Shown: one piece after another, positions 37,005 through 49,251 of the stretch
How positions within the stretch are numbered: the stretch's first letter is position 1
Layout: every line of letters begins with the position of its first letter
Origin: Gautieria morchelliformis
Lineage: Eukaryota > Basidiomycota > Agaricomycetes > Gomphales > Gomphaceae
Direction of reading: 5' to 3'
NCBI GenBank assembly: GCA_015179125.1
Contig: WHVA01000288.1
Location: forward strand, 80,519-144,518
Length of the DNA stretch: 64,000 bases
Position numbers and translations under genes: made by a program
The notes under the pieces: model-generated
Database searches by the model: none
What the model was told of the DNA's origin: nothing
What the model saw: only the letters and a program-made list of their open reading frames with translations

Positions 37005-37874
37005 GAATTTCGAAAGTCAGGATCAGTGCTGAGCCATGGCGGAGTTCAAATTACGAAACTGATTTCTCGCGAATGTGGGTGGATATAAGTGCCGGCTCTA
37101 TACCACCTATTCATAGTCATACCTGCCCCTCTATACCCCCGGTCTCTTCCCGCCACGGTTACACTTTCGGGGATTGTATTTAACTCGGGATGCCTGTTTT
37201 TGTCAATCTCTCGGCGTCGTACTGGCTTGGCAGGTTTCTTTGTCCACCGGTTGCCATTTCGATGAATTAACTGGAGCAAATGAAAGTGGTAGAACATTCA
37301 AGACCATGCAAGATATTCCTATATATTTGTTAACAGCGACGGTAAGTATTCTGGGCCCTTCCAAGCTTTCTCCTAGAATCTCTTCCAGAATCATTAATAC
37401 TACCCTTACCGACTTCAAAGAAACCCAAATATCCAGGGAAGTCTTCAAGCTTTAAGTTATGCCTGGAGAAGGTCAAGCCTCTCAGCTTTGCAACTATCCT
37501 TCTTGCATGCACCACTGCACTTTTGTCTGTAGGAATCAACGAACCCGTCCCCCCTGCCATCTTGGAAACACATGCCTCAAACGCCATGTACATATATACC
37601 CTCAGGTCAGTCCTCACTAGCCCGGGGATGGCGAATAGTCACCACGAGCCTCATTACTACATTCTGTTAGTTCACAGGGTCCGAGTACCTGTCTATATGA
37701 GCCCGTGGAGTCAGGATCCAACAACCAGGCCATCTGATCGAAAGTCCCCCTGGATCCGAACATCTATTTGAATGGCCTGTATCATAAATATACAATCTAG
37801 AGTAAGATGAAATACTGTAACGAGTCTCAAGTCCAACTGGTAACCAAAATATATGCTGGTCCTATTGTTCAAAA
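37005..37874. other. 870 bp intergenic
   Basis: No supported gene, repeat or RNA. Short ORFs on both strands look random. Confidence 0.5.
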
Positions 37875-39662
37875 TTAATACTCCAATATAAAGATATCTC
37901 CACCTTCTACCGCTATGGCCAATACGCCTGTCGCGTCATCAAGGCTCATGAGGACCACACGTGTCAAATTCAGCTCCGGTGGCGTCTCCAGGGGTCGCAT
38001 CAGGTGGTCGTTATACCACTGAGGGTGATTATGTCTCTGTGCAGGGTCGTCAGGTGGAAGAGTAATAACCCTCATCTGAGTTTCTCCCGATGGGAGCAGC
38101 TCAGGAAAAATGACGTTGGCGGATTCGGCCGCGATGATGGGAACCTCTGTGACTTCGCCATTGGGGTTAGTGACCGGCGTCGTAACAATACTCAGAGGTG
38201 CAAAGTGTGCACGGTCGGTTGGGCTGGAGGTGAACTCGGTTGGAAGATATTCGTGAGAAAGACATATATAAATCTTCTCAGTATCCTCGTCGTGGCGAGA
38301 GGCTATGTGTAAGATCGACAGTGGTCGCGAAAGTAGGCTGGATTCAGAACCCATGGCCCATTTACGCGTAGTATCTCGGTAGAGCGGTGTATAACCTGGT
38401 GGTGCCGAGGGGTTGGATATATGATTCAGCACGGTTGGCGTGGACTGTCGTAGAAAGATCGGCGACTTTGGAGGATATGACAGGTGTGGGTAAATTGCCG
38501 AAAGAGGGAACGAGTATGTCCGAGGAGCAGAGGGCGAGTCTACCCATATCGACAAATCGTTGAGTGAGAGAATTGCAAAATATGGATGGTCAGGCTATGG
38601 AGTGAACGTCAGTGCGAGGTGCCTGGTAGGGGAAGGAGACTTACAGGCTTCACGTCAGTTTTCACCGAAACCATAGTTCCGTGGCGCCATTGGAGGATGA
38701 ACATGGTTATCGTATAGTCGCTATCAATAGCTAGGACGATAACTACATCTTCTGAGAGTGACGTATCGGCGACAGGTAGCTCTTGCGTTAGTGAACTGTG
38801 ATGAATAAATGAGGCTTGCGTGGAATACACCCCTTCGGTGAATTCCAATCGCAGTAGATGATAGTGCTGAGTACCCGTGCTGGGATATTTAAGGGAATTA
38901 CGCTACCGGCGATTTTAGAATGTAAGTTAAAACTTACGACAAGATTCCGTCTCGAACGAGAAACATTACAGCCCGACCTTCCTCTACCGGCCTCCATTGG
39001 AGAACAACATCTTCAGGTCGTACATCAAAACTGGCTAGGCGGTCCCCGGTAGTCAAATCCCAAACCCGAAGAACCCCACCTATACCTTCGCCGCGACTAG
39101 AAGATGCACCCGTGACAAGATGCCTTCCTCCCGGGATAATCACAAGAATGTCCCCATGAGTGCGTCCTGGTTCGTGTAAAACCCTTGGGGGAACGCGTAA
39201 GCGACCGAAACTACTCAACCAGTTTCGCTCGAGCCTAGCTGCACGGCATACAGCTGTCCGTAACTCCGAGCAAGTGAGCGAGCTACGGGTGCGGAAGGGC
39301 GGAAGAGGAATCGGTCGTCTCTGTGTCATGTTTTCGGCGAGAATCATCCACACCTATCACACAGTGTCGGAAGATTCGGCAAACAGTACTGTTGGTGGGC
39401 ACTTACTGAGCTCGTAGAGCATAGCTCATAAAGTGCTCTGCATGTCTGTTAGAACAAAGAGATGAGCGTGAGCGGTTATCCGAAATTGGAACGAAGGAGT
39501 CTCACGCACGAGCCTCAACTGAATCGTGTCTACGACGTCCAAGTTCTTGACCAGCTCAAGGGAAACATCGAAGGGCAAAACTGTGATGTAGGCTGCAGCC
39601 GGTGTAGATGTCGAAGCATGGGGAATGGGTTCCCAGTCCATATCACCATCGGCAGCCGACAT
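37875..39662 (-). CDS. F-box protein
   Basis: The minus-strand start is at 39662 (MSAADGDMDWEPIPHAS). An F-box-like motif follows (ITVLPFDVSLELVKNLDVVD) and breaks at an intron after QLRLV. Downstream exons carry TCSELRTAVCRAARLERNWL and propeller-like repeats (VTGASSSRGEGIGGVLRVWD, TGDRLASFDV). The last exon contains SYPPKSPIFLRQSTPTV and ends ATGVLAIAVEGGDIFILEY at 37875. Agaricomycetes have large families of such F-box proteins, probably substrate adaptors of SCF ubiquitin ligases. The partner Skp1 and the substrate are not identifiable here. Four or five short introns are present and the gene appears intact. Confidence is high for the gene and fair for the beta-propeller reading. Confidence 0.78.
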
Positions 39663-40747
39663 GCCAGTGGTGTCGCTGAGAGACCTCGCACTCGATGGAC
39701 GGAGCTAGGAGTAGGCGTTGTGCGGGGAAGACTCAGGTTCGCCGCTTCCGAAGGAGCATGGATGCCACGAGACACAATATATATACCGTTCTACGACTTA
39801 CATAAAATAAACTCGAAGATCTTGCCCCAGTATGGCGGCGTATGGCAGGCACCTAATTGGTAGGTCTCAATATGAGTCGCTATCAAGAAACAGCCTCGTC
39901 GGCAACTTCCAATTTCGGAACAGTCTATAAAGCCAACAGTCGCGGAACCAGACTCGCCGTATACTTAGACTTGCAACAATTAACGATCCTGGTACGGCCA
40001 AATCTGGTGTAATCTTTGCAATTGTAGATACACATGGTTCAGCTACGGTAGCAATACTATCCTTCCGCTTCTAGCGCCACAGCCTCATCGACCCAATGAT
40101 CGCGCCCCTGCCGTAGCACTGGCAATAGGAAGCTCAGCTGTGAGTCACGTCTGTTGCACGCTCGCCCCGCGCGTCGCAGACATATTCGCTTGGTTATGGT
40201 GATCCTATGATGATCCGTCTCGCCCTGGACCCGATATTCAAGGAGCGCCAGAGTGTCTCGGTCTCTCATCCTAGAAAAGAGATTTACAGCTGTCCCCATT
40301 AACGGTGCGCAGCTATAGTTGCGATAAAGCACCCCAGTTTTGCATGCATTGGCAGATTGCCAAGGATGGCATTTACCGTCTTGAATTAGCCCAGAGACAT
40401 AACAAGCGGGTGAATGGGATACTTGCCCTGAACGATATGTCGCCAGCTGGATCCAGCTGGAAATCGTGTCGCGGCCGGCTTCATCAGCAATTTGAAAGAT
40501 TTAGGTGGGATGTCAGACAGCGACACCTAACTTGACTCCGTGATTGCCAAGCTGTAATGCCATAAGTGCCGGACTCGACTCGCGTAGTTCAACTACCCCC
40601 GGAAGAATGCGCACGAATAGTCTCGCAGCAGTGATGAGCAGTGATGGCGGCAAAGCTGCGCCAAATTGGCGAGAGTCGTGCTGGCGATGTGCTGAGATAC
40701 TCCCAAGAGCCTACAAAGCGAGGGGAATAACAGCTTACTAGTGAAGG
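39663..40747. other. 1.1 kb without a supported gene
   Basis: A minus-strand ORF at 40057-40332 (about 90 residues) shows no family signature. Nothing else was recognised. Confidence 0.45.
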
Positions 40748-41130
40748 AACAGGGGTCCTCACTGCAAAAAGGATGAAATTCTCAATTTGGAAATACATGA
40801 TGAAAACACATTCTTTACATTTAGTACACATATGGTTGTCAAAAACATTTTGTTCCACGTATGTATTAGAGTGTTTTGGAAAACTTTATGTTTTCTGGAA
40901 TGTTCTAGACATTAGGAGACATGAATATAAGGGTAGTCTGCTTGTCACCTGGTCTTTAAAACATTCCAGAAAACATAAAGTTTTCCAAAACACTCTAATA
41001 CATACATGGAACAAAAAGTTTTTGACATGTATGGGCAATTTTGAGAACCATGTGTGTACTAAATGTAAAGGATGTGTTTTCATCATGTATTTCCAAATTG
41101 AGAATTTCATCCTTTTCATAGTGCCTGTTA
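40748..41130. mobile_element. foldback/MITE-like element 1, 383 bp
   Basis: This is nearly a complete palindrome with arms of about 150 bp. The outer ends are AACAGG...CCTGTT, and then AAAAGGATGAAATTCTC appears in both arms. The inner arm motif GTGTTTTGGAAAACTTTATG occurs at about 40872 and, inverted, near 40990. The right arm has an extra stretch of about 19 bases. It is AT-rich compared with its surroundings. There is no coding capacity; reading frames through it are the same arm translated twice. Confidence 0.85.
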
Positions 41131-41500
41131 CAGCAAGTAATAACAAGCACTTAGTTCGAGGTTTCAAATGTTTCAAGCGAAGCCACCAGGTTACGTAATA
41201 ACTCCAGCCATCTCAAATGGAGAATCGCATAAATATGCCACATGGTTCAGAACTCGTCGAAATCGACAGGGTAGAAGATGCCATATTGACGGTTACGCCG
41301 GCGGTACGCTTTGACGCATTTCGACCATCCATGCGCGTCACGGTCTTTTTCACCAGGCTAGGAACCTAGGTAAACTCATTGAAGTAAGCTCTATTCGATA
41401 TTCAAATCACCCAGTCCCTTTAGTGCTGATCCTTATCACCAAGCAGACCAAATTAGTATATCGGTAAGGTCCATTGGGTCGCTTATAGCTCTACGGTATG
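41131..41500. other. 370 bp intergenic
   Basis: Nothing recognised; this is 3' flanking sequence of the SDR-like gene. Confidence 0.5.
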
Positions 41501-43086
41501 TCAATTTTTTTCGAGTCCCTTTTCATCAGTTTGCTCCTCTGGCCTTTCTTTTTGTTCCCAAATTTTTACACCATCCTCTAGAGCTTCCCATACAGCTCGT
41601 CCTAAAGGCTCGTTACCAAGTCCAAGCTCAAACTGCTCAGGATCATCATGTTGGCCCTGATCTTCAATGCCCAGCGAGATAGATTTGGAAACGCCCAGAT
41701 CGAGCCTGACTACCGAACAATCCGCGTACAACGCCCCAGGCACCAAAACTTCTTCCTCTTCCGTAGTTCTGGCAACACCCGGTTTCTGTGCCGATATCTG
41801 GGGCCGGGGTTCAGGTGGTGGTTGTGCCACATCTTCGGCCAATGGTATGTGCCGCCGTGTATGGGGTTTCGGTAAGCACAAAACGTGAATCACACTCTGA
41901 AGAGCAGATGTAGGCGTCTTGGTGAGAAGATGCAAGAATGGAAGCAGAAGAATGTAACTAAGAAGGTTCAATAGACGTGTGGAAGATAAGTAGTCGATAG
42001 CTCACAGGGTAGCGCCCACCCACTGTCTTGTAGCGGAGGGCCTGTGAGACGAGACCGAGGGCAGTAGGTAAGGCGCAATGGTATCTGTACGGCTAATTCC
42101 AGGGGAGACTGTGACTGCAAGAATATTGGACTTTCGTGGCCTGATAATTTGAGTAGAACTATCCCTGGTTGCCGAAGAAGGATTTGTAGTGGTAGGGGAA
42201 CTTCCCGGCTCAGGGAGGGCATCAAGAATGCGTTGTAAATGGCGTATAAAAACGGCCGTACGAAGTGCGCGCTGACCCTCCAGACTCCAGGACGAGGAAT
42301 GTTCGATAGGTGGGGAGGCCGGTCTCGACTTGCTGGTGTCCGACTCAGAGACAGGGTTATAGATCACAGACGACAGGCGGGGGTTGAATGCAGGAGCTGC
42401 CGCTGCGTAAAAGGGGTTCACGAAGTTAATAACGCGTATGTCTCTTTCGATAGGAGCCACCAGTAATGCTGGAAGGAGGAGAGTGGTGAGTAAGAATGTG
42501 GCCATCGCCCCTTCGTCCCTTCTCATGCTCTCCTCGTTGAGTAAGTTAGCCATCCTATCTGGGCCTGTGCTCCATGTTCCAATGTGAGAATACTCATGAG
42601 CCATGATGAGGGCATCGACCCTTCTGTCTTTCTCGTTTTCAGCGTTCACAAAACGTTGGCAGAATTTTTTTATCCCGGACGGGGAATCTAGAGGACATGA
42701 TTCAGCGTATATGGCCTCGTTGGAAGTTGTGCTCCGTAGAAGTGTGAGAATCTCGTCATGGTGAGACGTGAGAGACGGTGTCGGCACGAGAGCTATGACA
42801 TGTGCGCCTTTTTTAGCCAGAAACTCGAGCAGCGTAATACCTATCGGTGTGAAAGCACCCTCATGTGAGCAGACCTCAGTCAAGCTACTTACAGCATAGC
42901 AGAAGATAGAGGATGGCTCACGGTAAGAATAACGGTGCGAGCATGCAAGTCACGATCCCTGTTGGTGCGTCGGCCTTGTGTGTACCCCCGAACGAGCACC
43001 AGAAGGATAACAACGACAACGACGGGAAAATAATAGTTACTTGGAACTGAAGTCGAGACAATTGTAGAGAAGATATGCAACGCCAT
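41501..43086 (-). CDS. membrane-anchored SDR-like NAD(P)-binding protein
   Basis: The ATG at 43086 gives MALHIFSTIVSTS and a hydrophobic helix (YYFPVVVVVILLVLVRGY). A 62-nt intron (42860-42921) then joins ARTVILT to GAFTPIGITLLEFLAKKGAH, forming a G-x3-P-x-G variant of the SDR nucleotide-binding loop at the end of the first strand. VDALIMAHEYSHIGTW, the FLLTTLLLPALL helix, INFVNP and a VSPGISRTDTIAP motif follow, all in SDR order. A second short intron leads to a hydrophobic segment (YILLLPFLHLLTKTP) and an acidic C-terminus ending at 41501. The usual YxxxK catalytic pair is not evident, so it may be non-catalytic. An upstream frame beginning near 43199 (PRSAFANILGAFGNS) resembles a longer family N-terminus but starts with GTG and is out of phase, so I chose 43086. 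Confidence 0.68.
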
Positions 43087-46000
43087 GCGACAACAGTGAC
43101 TAGCTTAGTAAGCACAGGTGAATACGAAAGACTTATTACATAAGGTGGCACACTGTTTCCGAATGCCCCAAGGATATTCGCAAAGGCCGAACGTGGCACG
43201 GGCCAACGTCTGACGGTCCTTCTAATATGATAGATAGCCCGCTAGCTGAAAGGCGTCAACGGCTGCAGAACTCACCGGCACCCCTTATATTTATTATAAG
43301 GCTGTGGTACCTTCCAGCAAATCTGAACTCAGAATGCACCTGGTTGTGAGTGTACTTCTCTTCTCGTCAGTATGGTTTTGCCTTATTCGGGTCTCAACCA
43401 GTGCCAATGTTTCTGAACCACATATTGTCCGCCATTTCTAAACACCAATCTCAGCAAGATGATAATCATTAAGTACCGCCCTGTTATGTGTTTGACTGCA
43501 CCGGATCTTCCCCGTTTGTTAGGAGACGCTTATTATAGGGGCGGTTGATACTCGGTAAATATTGCTGGATGTGGCAGGAAGCCGCTACGTACAGTGAAAG
43601 CAGATTCCCGAATAATGCGATATTGGATATTCTTATGGGTCCGTTATCACTTGCATGCACCAAACATCTCTTCAACCAGGGCAGTCCAATGCTCTTATCG
43701 TTAGTCAGGGGAACGCGGGGCACACAACACGCATTTTTTCGCGCGTCTGTTAATTATGGAAGGGATCCCGCTCGCCGTGAGGTTACTTGTAAGCTCAGTG
43801 AAAGCGAGTAGAAGTCTGGTTAAAGATGATGTAGGATAACCTTATTTCACCCAGCGACTCTGCCAGTGGCATTACGAGACCCATGTGGCACGTGGCACCA
43901 TATCTGGATGCTTTACAGGAGCACTGATTGTAATGAAGACGGCTACCGGCTAACCGCCGAACTTGAAAGAGGGCATGATTAGAACGGGGATGCGCATCTT
44001 CAGCACTGATTATATTCCAATTTGAAAGAGGGGACATCCAGCGTCGGGAATCGACATCTGATCTTTCCCGTTTGTAGAGATACCATATGGGGTGTGTGCC
44101 AATCGAGGACGCTTGACCTACTTACAGCATTTGTTCAAGATTGCTCACTTGCATATCTGCATTGCGGCCCTTCATATGTATACGAGGTAATTATCACCAG
44201 ACACACTCTAACAGCAATGTTGCTTCGCACCGTATCTGTAGCTGGCCGCCATGGGCAACCATTAGGTGTTCGTGGAGGAACGTGCTCGAAACCTGCCATA
44301 TCGGAGCACCGTCTGGCGTGTGCCGAAAGGTGGGACGGAGGGGATAGCAGGAAAAATGTTACCAGGGTGCTTTTGACTTGGACAGCTCCATTGACAAACG
44401 GGCATACCATCACTTTGGCGTATTCAGTCGGTTGGTGGCGACTATTTGGGCATTATCGTACGCAGGAAATCTGTTAAGCAGAAAGTCTCGTACCACCTGC
44501 GACTCTGCCGGGTCGAGGTAAGGACCTATTTCTCAGTCCTCTATAGGAGCATGAGGTACGTGACTGGTACGCCTGTACGCGAAACGAGAGCGCAAGCTTG
44601 AAGGGGATAGTCGTCTCTCCCAATCACCGTCATAGGAACCTATAAAGAACAGCATTTACCTTTCCTTCATTATGCCAAGGCTCCCTCCACGTTGCTAGCC
44701 CAACCATTGCACCAAAATTAGGAGTGCACTCTCCCACTATTGACAACTTCATCGTATCTCTGCCCGCGATATTCAAAATGACCAGCGCGGAGCCTGTCCG
44801 ATGCCGTTTTTAGCGTATTGACCCATTGGAAAAAGAAGACCAAAGATCTGCTTAGCAGAGGGATAAGAGGGAGTTGAACCGTTGCCAGCCAGCCAAAGTT
44901 GCGAGTACCGAGTGCAATAATAGTAAATGGGGAAAAGATACCTACGTTTGCAGTAAAACACCCAAGTTCGCAGTCAAATGTAGGTGTCGTCCACAGATTG
45001 TACCGAACTTGGCGTTGACCAGCGAACGAAGCACGGTCCGCCTATGTAAATTAATGTCTTCCAAAACATAAGAAGCTCTCCAAGTGTATACCCTCGTAGA
45101 AGCATGCATTTTTGACTCGGTACGGTGTCCTGTAGCTCTGCTATGGAGAGTGCGGGTTAACATTACCGACATTCCGAGTAGCACCCAAATCATTATGGAT
45201 GTGCGAGAAGACATTGACTTCCCAAGGGCAGGGGGCATATGGGAAGGGATAGAGATTTCCTTCGTTCGACCTGAGACCTAGTCCGCCCGCCTGTCAATTT
45301 GTGAAATAGGAGACTGCATAGATGCGCGCGCGGAGAAATTTTGGCGTCAGAGAAGTGCCTGCTTTCCAGGACATAATTCAGGCTATGCTTGATCTAGCAG
45401 GACACTCACCTGTCTCTGAAAATTGTGGTGAGTCGGGGCGGATGGGAAACCAACGTTCTTAAGGGAAAGGTAGAACCGGAGGTTCCGTAGCGGAAATGGA
45501 CCCTTAAGTGTCGTGCCGCCTGTTATTCCGTTCCGTCCCACATATGGATTGCTGATTTTCAAGAAAATTACAGGTACCTGTGCTCATGAAACACAATAAT
45601 GTGAGGTGCTATAATGTTGAAAGCGCCAGTGAAGCCAGGTATGGCGGAGACTCTTTAGCAGCCGTGAGCTCTCGTTTACGTTTCCGTTATAGCAGTTTCG
45701 ATTTATCGCCCCCGTTTCGTATCGTGACACGGTACAAGGCCAATGCCTATCCCGTGCCTGTGGTTTTCGCCGGAAGTCTTCTTTAGTAGGCTTCCCCATT
45801 CTCCCCTGGTACGTTTCTCACTTATTTTTGAAGCCAATTCCGGCGGTCAACCGCGCCCTCACTCATCAAGCACTTCCGGGACTGCATAAAAAACGTGCCC
45901 AGGGAGCTTTATGCGAACGTGATACACACCGCTGCCAGGTCCTGATGGGCAAGCCCTCCTCGTTATTCAGATATGTTATCTTGGCCCCCACGAGCAGGGT

Positions 46001-46903
46001 GCCGAGTTCGTACAGGCGATCACTTCTTGGGATGGAGAGCAGTACTTGCTCAAAGAGGTTCCTGAAACTGCGATTTTGAGCATGCTATGCCGCGCACTAA
46101 CGATGTGCATACCAACGTGTTCCCACAGCTAGAGAAGGCAATGCCAGCCGTTTTTATCCCCTTGCATATTCTGAGAAAGGTGATTCGCTGACAACGCATT
46201 AGATGTTAAGTTTGAGTCCAAGAGATGGGATCATGTGCGACGAGCCCACGCATATATGGCAGCGCAACCCGACTCAGACCATCCTATCTCGCCCTCCGAT
46301 GAATCAAATGGCAGCTTAGGAACTAATTGCCTGAACATTCTGTTGTTGGTTCATACCCTCCAGAAATCCAGAGTGAGCGGGTGAGTCCTTGTGGCGGTGG
46401 TTTCGGCTGACAATAGGGGCATACTCTATGAAGAAAAGGCACTGCAGTGGACGGCATGCACATTTGACATCCTCATTAAGGGCTCCTTCGCTGCTTGATG
46501 AGCAGCCAGAAGGAACAGTGCTTGGTGGGGCTTGATAATTAAGTCTTAAGCTTTAAGACGGGGGGACCCTCCAGAAATCCATAATACCTGGATCTCATAA
46601 GGCTGGCTCCTGTTTCCTAATCATTTCGACACCTGCCGTTTGGAAGATCGGGCCGTTACCTATGCTCCTGCTGGCATTGAAACAAGCTCTACGCAACTGC
46701 ACACACAGTTACTTACTTTCGACATTGGCTGGAGGTACGGAACGGGGAACTGGCGTATTGGCGTCGGCCGCCAAGAAGCAGAACTGTGAGCATGCTATAC
46801 CGTGCAGATAACTCGACGGTAACATTGGAATTAGCATATTCTAGAGCAATAATATTGCCTTAGACTAGATTTGAGCGAGAATTGGCATCGCCACTAGCAC
46901 TGC
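43087..46903. other. 3.8 kb gene-poor region
   Basis: No ORF here has a recognisable domain. The longest (44022-44477, plus) and several minus-strand ones look random. An AT-rich TATAATAAATATAAGG near 43300 on the minus strand could serve the SDR-like gene. The region may hold decayed transposon sequence that I cannot classify. Confidence 0.45.
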
Positions 46904-47294
46904 AGGCATCTAAAAGTTTTCTTGTCTGAAAAACTGTTGAAAAAACTGTAAGATTTTCCAAATATTTTTAGTGTTTTTTATGTAAAAAAAAAAAACTATA
47001 ATAAAATTTTGTGTTTTTATTAGAATTTGTTGAGCAAGAAAATTGTAAAAAATTCAAAGTTTTTTTCAGGGTTTTTTCAGGGTTTCTTTGTGTTTTCACA
47101 AAGAGACTTATAAAAAGACATAAAAAACCCTGCAAAAAACTTTAAACTTTTTTACAATTTTCTTGGTCAACAAATTCTAACAAAAACACAAAATTTTATT
47201 ATAGTTTTTTTTTACATAAAAAACACTAAAAATATTTGGAAAATCTTTACAGTTTTTTCAACAGTTTTTCAGACAAGAAAACTTTTATATGCCT
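46904..47294. mobile_element. foldback/MITE-like element 2, 391 bp, very AT-rich
   Basis: Outer ends AGGCAT...ATGCCT are followed in both arms by TAAAAGTTTTCTTGTCTG, with arms of about 160 bp matching almost to the centre (AAAACACAAAATTTTATTAT appears in both orientations). Long A and T runs are present. It is unrelated in sequence to the element at 40748 but has the same architecture. No transposase is present. Confidence 0.88.
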
Positions 47295-47589
47295 CCAGTG
47301 TAGTAGACCGGCGCGGACTGCCGACTTCACGAAATCAAGTCTAGATGCAAATTGCAACTCCCGTGCAGAATCACGCAAAATATCAAATATTTGACACAGC
47401 GGCATATCTGTGAACTTCAGGGTGTACCATTCCAGACCTCGTACATTCCCATGCTTGTCAAGGGCACTGGGAGCTGGGAATACAACACCATCTCTCCGCA
47501 TATTGTTACTGTATGTACACCCGAGAAAAGGATAGTGCGACTTACGGCAACATCAATATGTCCCTTGCACACCCGGCCCTGAAGTCCAT
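47247..47589 (-). CDS. small two-exon hypothetical gene whose end lies in a foldback element
   Basis: The ATG at 47589 follows a TATA-like CTTATATG. A first short exon (MDFRAGCARDILMLP) joins through a 37-nt GT-AG candidate intron (47509-47545) to NNMRRDGVVFPAPSALDKHG. It continues GLEWYTLKFTDMPLCQIFDI and RAGLLHWRHIKV. The last about 15 codons and the stop at 47247 are encoded by the terminal repeat of the foldback element, so the original 3' end is probably lost. The family is not recognised. The intron is short for this genome, which lowers confidence. Confidence 0.35.
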
Positions 47590-49206
47590 ATAAGGGTGTA
47601 ATTCAAAAATCATTGTCTCAGCTGGCCTTAGCAGAAGACAATACCCTTGCCACGGATTGGCTAACAACACGGAACAAAGCACCCTCAAAGGGTGCCACAC
47701 GATATATATTGCTGACATTCAGTTACTCTTCATGGAATGCAAATGTAATCAAGGCGTCTGCGAAGGTATATAACGGCGAAGAATTCGACTTCTACCCTTC
47801 AATCACTAGCTCTCACCCACCGAGTACAACACTGGTAGCATGACCGCCCCAGGTATTGTGCCAACATCTGTCCCGGCCGGCGAGTTTTACAGTACTCCCA
47901 ATCAATTCCCTGCCACCTACCTCTTTGATGCCTGTCATGACGCGTTTATTTCCCATACTCAGATGCTCAGTTTTCCTATTTTCTCACTCCACCTTCGTGT
48001 TCGTTCCGATCGCCATTGCCATGTTCGGCAACCAATTCTCGCTGTTCACGCCAATTACCATAGCCACGCTGTCAAACGCACGATCGACGTCTTTGGACTG
48101 ACTCGGCAGTCATCGCTGGGTCTACCACCTCTTCTGCGCAACCCTCTTCCTATGGCGTTCTGGTAATTGGATTGTCATGACCTGTGTATTTCCTGCACCT
48201 TGTCATCCCCATTTCCCCTTTCGCTACTCCTCCTCCATGTTCGCTCGTCTTCGCCCTCCACCTCGACCACTCCTGCCCGATGTCATCCCCGCTGGCCCTT
48301 CCTCGCATTTCGCTGAATGGCCATTCGCTGCTTGCATCATTCGCCAACAGGCACACCATCAAACCACGATCGACATCCCGATCTGGCAGAATGGCTTGTC
48401 AGTAACTCCATCAGCTTCTCGATCCAACCCCCTTTTGGTGTTCATATGAGCAGGGTGCGTTCGCGGGACGTCCTACCCATGGGTCGTGTGGGATCAACCC
48501 AGTAGATGAAGAACCCGTGCAGGGCAGGGTATATGCGGGCCCCAAGACATGATTTCATACACAGGTGTCTTCGCCACCTTCACCCTCCATCGTTTCATGT
48601 TCTCCCTCTTCTCTCATTCTATTGTATGTTTATTCCATCTATGTTGTATCACGACTGCGCACCCCTATCCAACCCTGACTCACAACGGCCTCTTTCCTAT
48701 TTGCTGATACCTTACGAGCATTCGATATAAGTAGTTTACATTCGCATGTATATTCCCCAGTTTAATTATCATACGTCATTCACCTTGTGCAAATTTGACC
48801 TCGCTGTGGTCATCATCTTAAGCCTTCTCTTGGAGATTTCCATCTTCGACTAGCAGAGGACTTAGGCGCCACTGGTGAGTTCTCATACTTTGTCTTCGTT
48901 ACCTTAGCCTTCGAACCATTTTCTGCGCTGTTGGTGAAGGTCTCCAAAGGAGCACCTTCGCCAGCGAAGGGATTGTCGAGACTTAGACAGCCCTTCCGTG
49001 AGACCTTGCACGTTACATCGTCAAGAGCCACGGGCTATTTCGCTACGACTGTAGATAGGGTGAGCCCCGTTTAGGCAAACCCTCTTACCTTGTGAACATT
49101 CATTGGTCCACCTATTCGCCGAACGGCATACTTATTTGCACAAGTTATTCGGGCATTCGCTGTGTTCACTAATACACAATATTAACGCCTGAAAACCAAT
49201 CTTGAC
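47590..49206. other. 1.6 kb with a possible promoter and first exon, no firm gene
   Basis: A TATATAA box at about 47765, a CT-rich stretch and an ATG at 47840 (MTAPGIVPTSVPAGEFYS) look like a plus-strand promoter and start. No downstream exons could be tied to it. Minus-strand 48813-49031 encodes a Ser/Lys-rich segment that might be an exon of unknown origin. Confidence 0.3.
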
Positions 49207-49251
49207 AATGCCCACCAGAGGGAAGCGAGTGGGTCCTCGAGTACGTCAAGC

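Noticed and set aside
40773..41198. 141-residue plus ORF and its minus counterpart in the foldback element
   Set aside because: Both translate the same hairpin arms (repeated LHLVHIWLSK-like text), so they are palindrome artefacts.
44022..44477. 151-residue ORF in the gene-poor region
   Set aside because: No domain, no introns, no promoter signal, random-looking composition.
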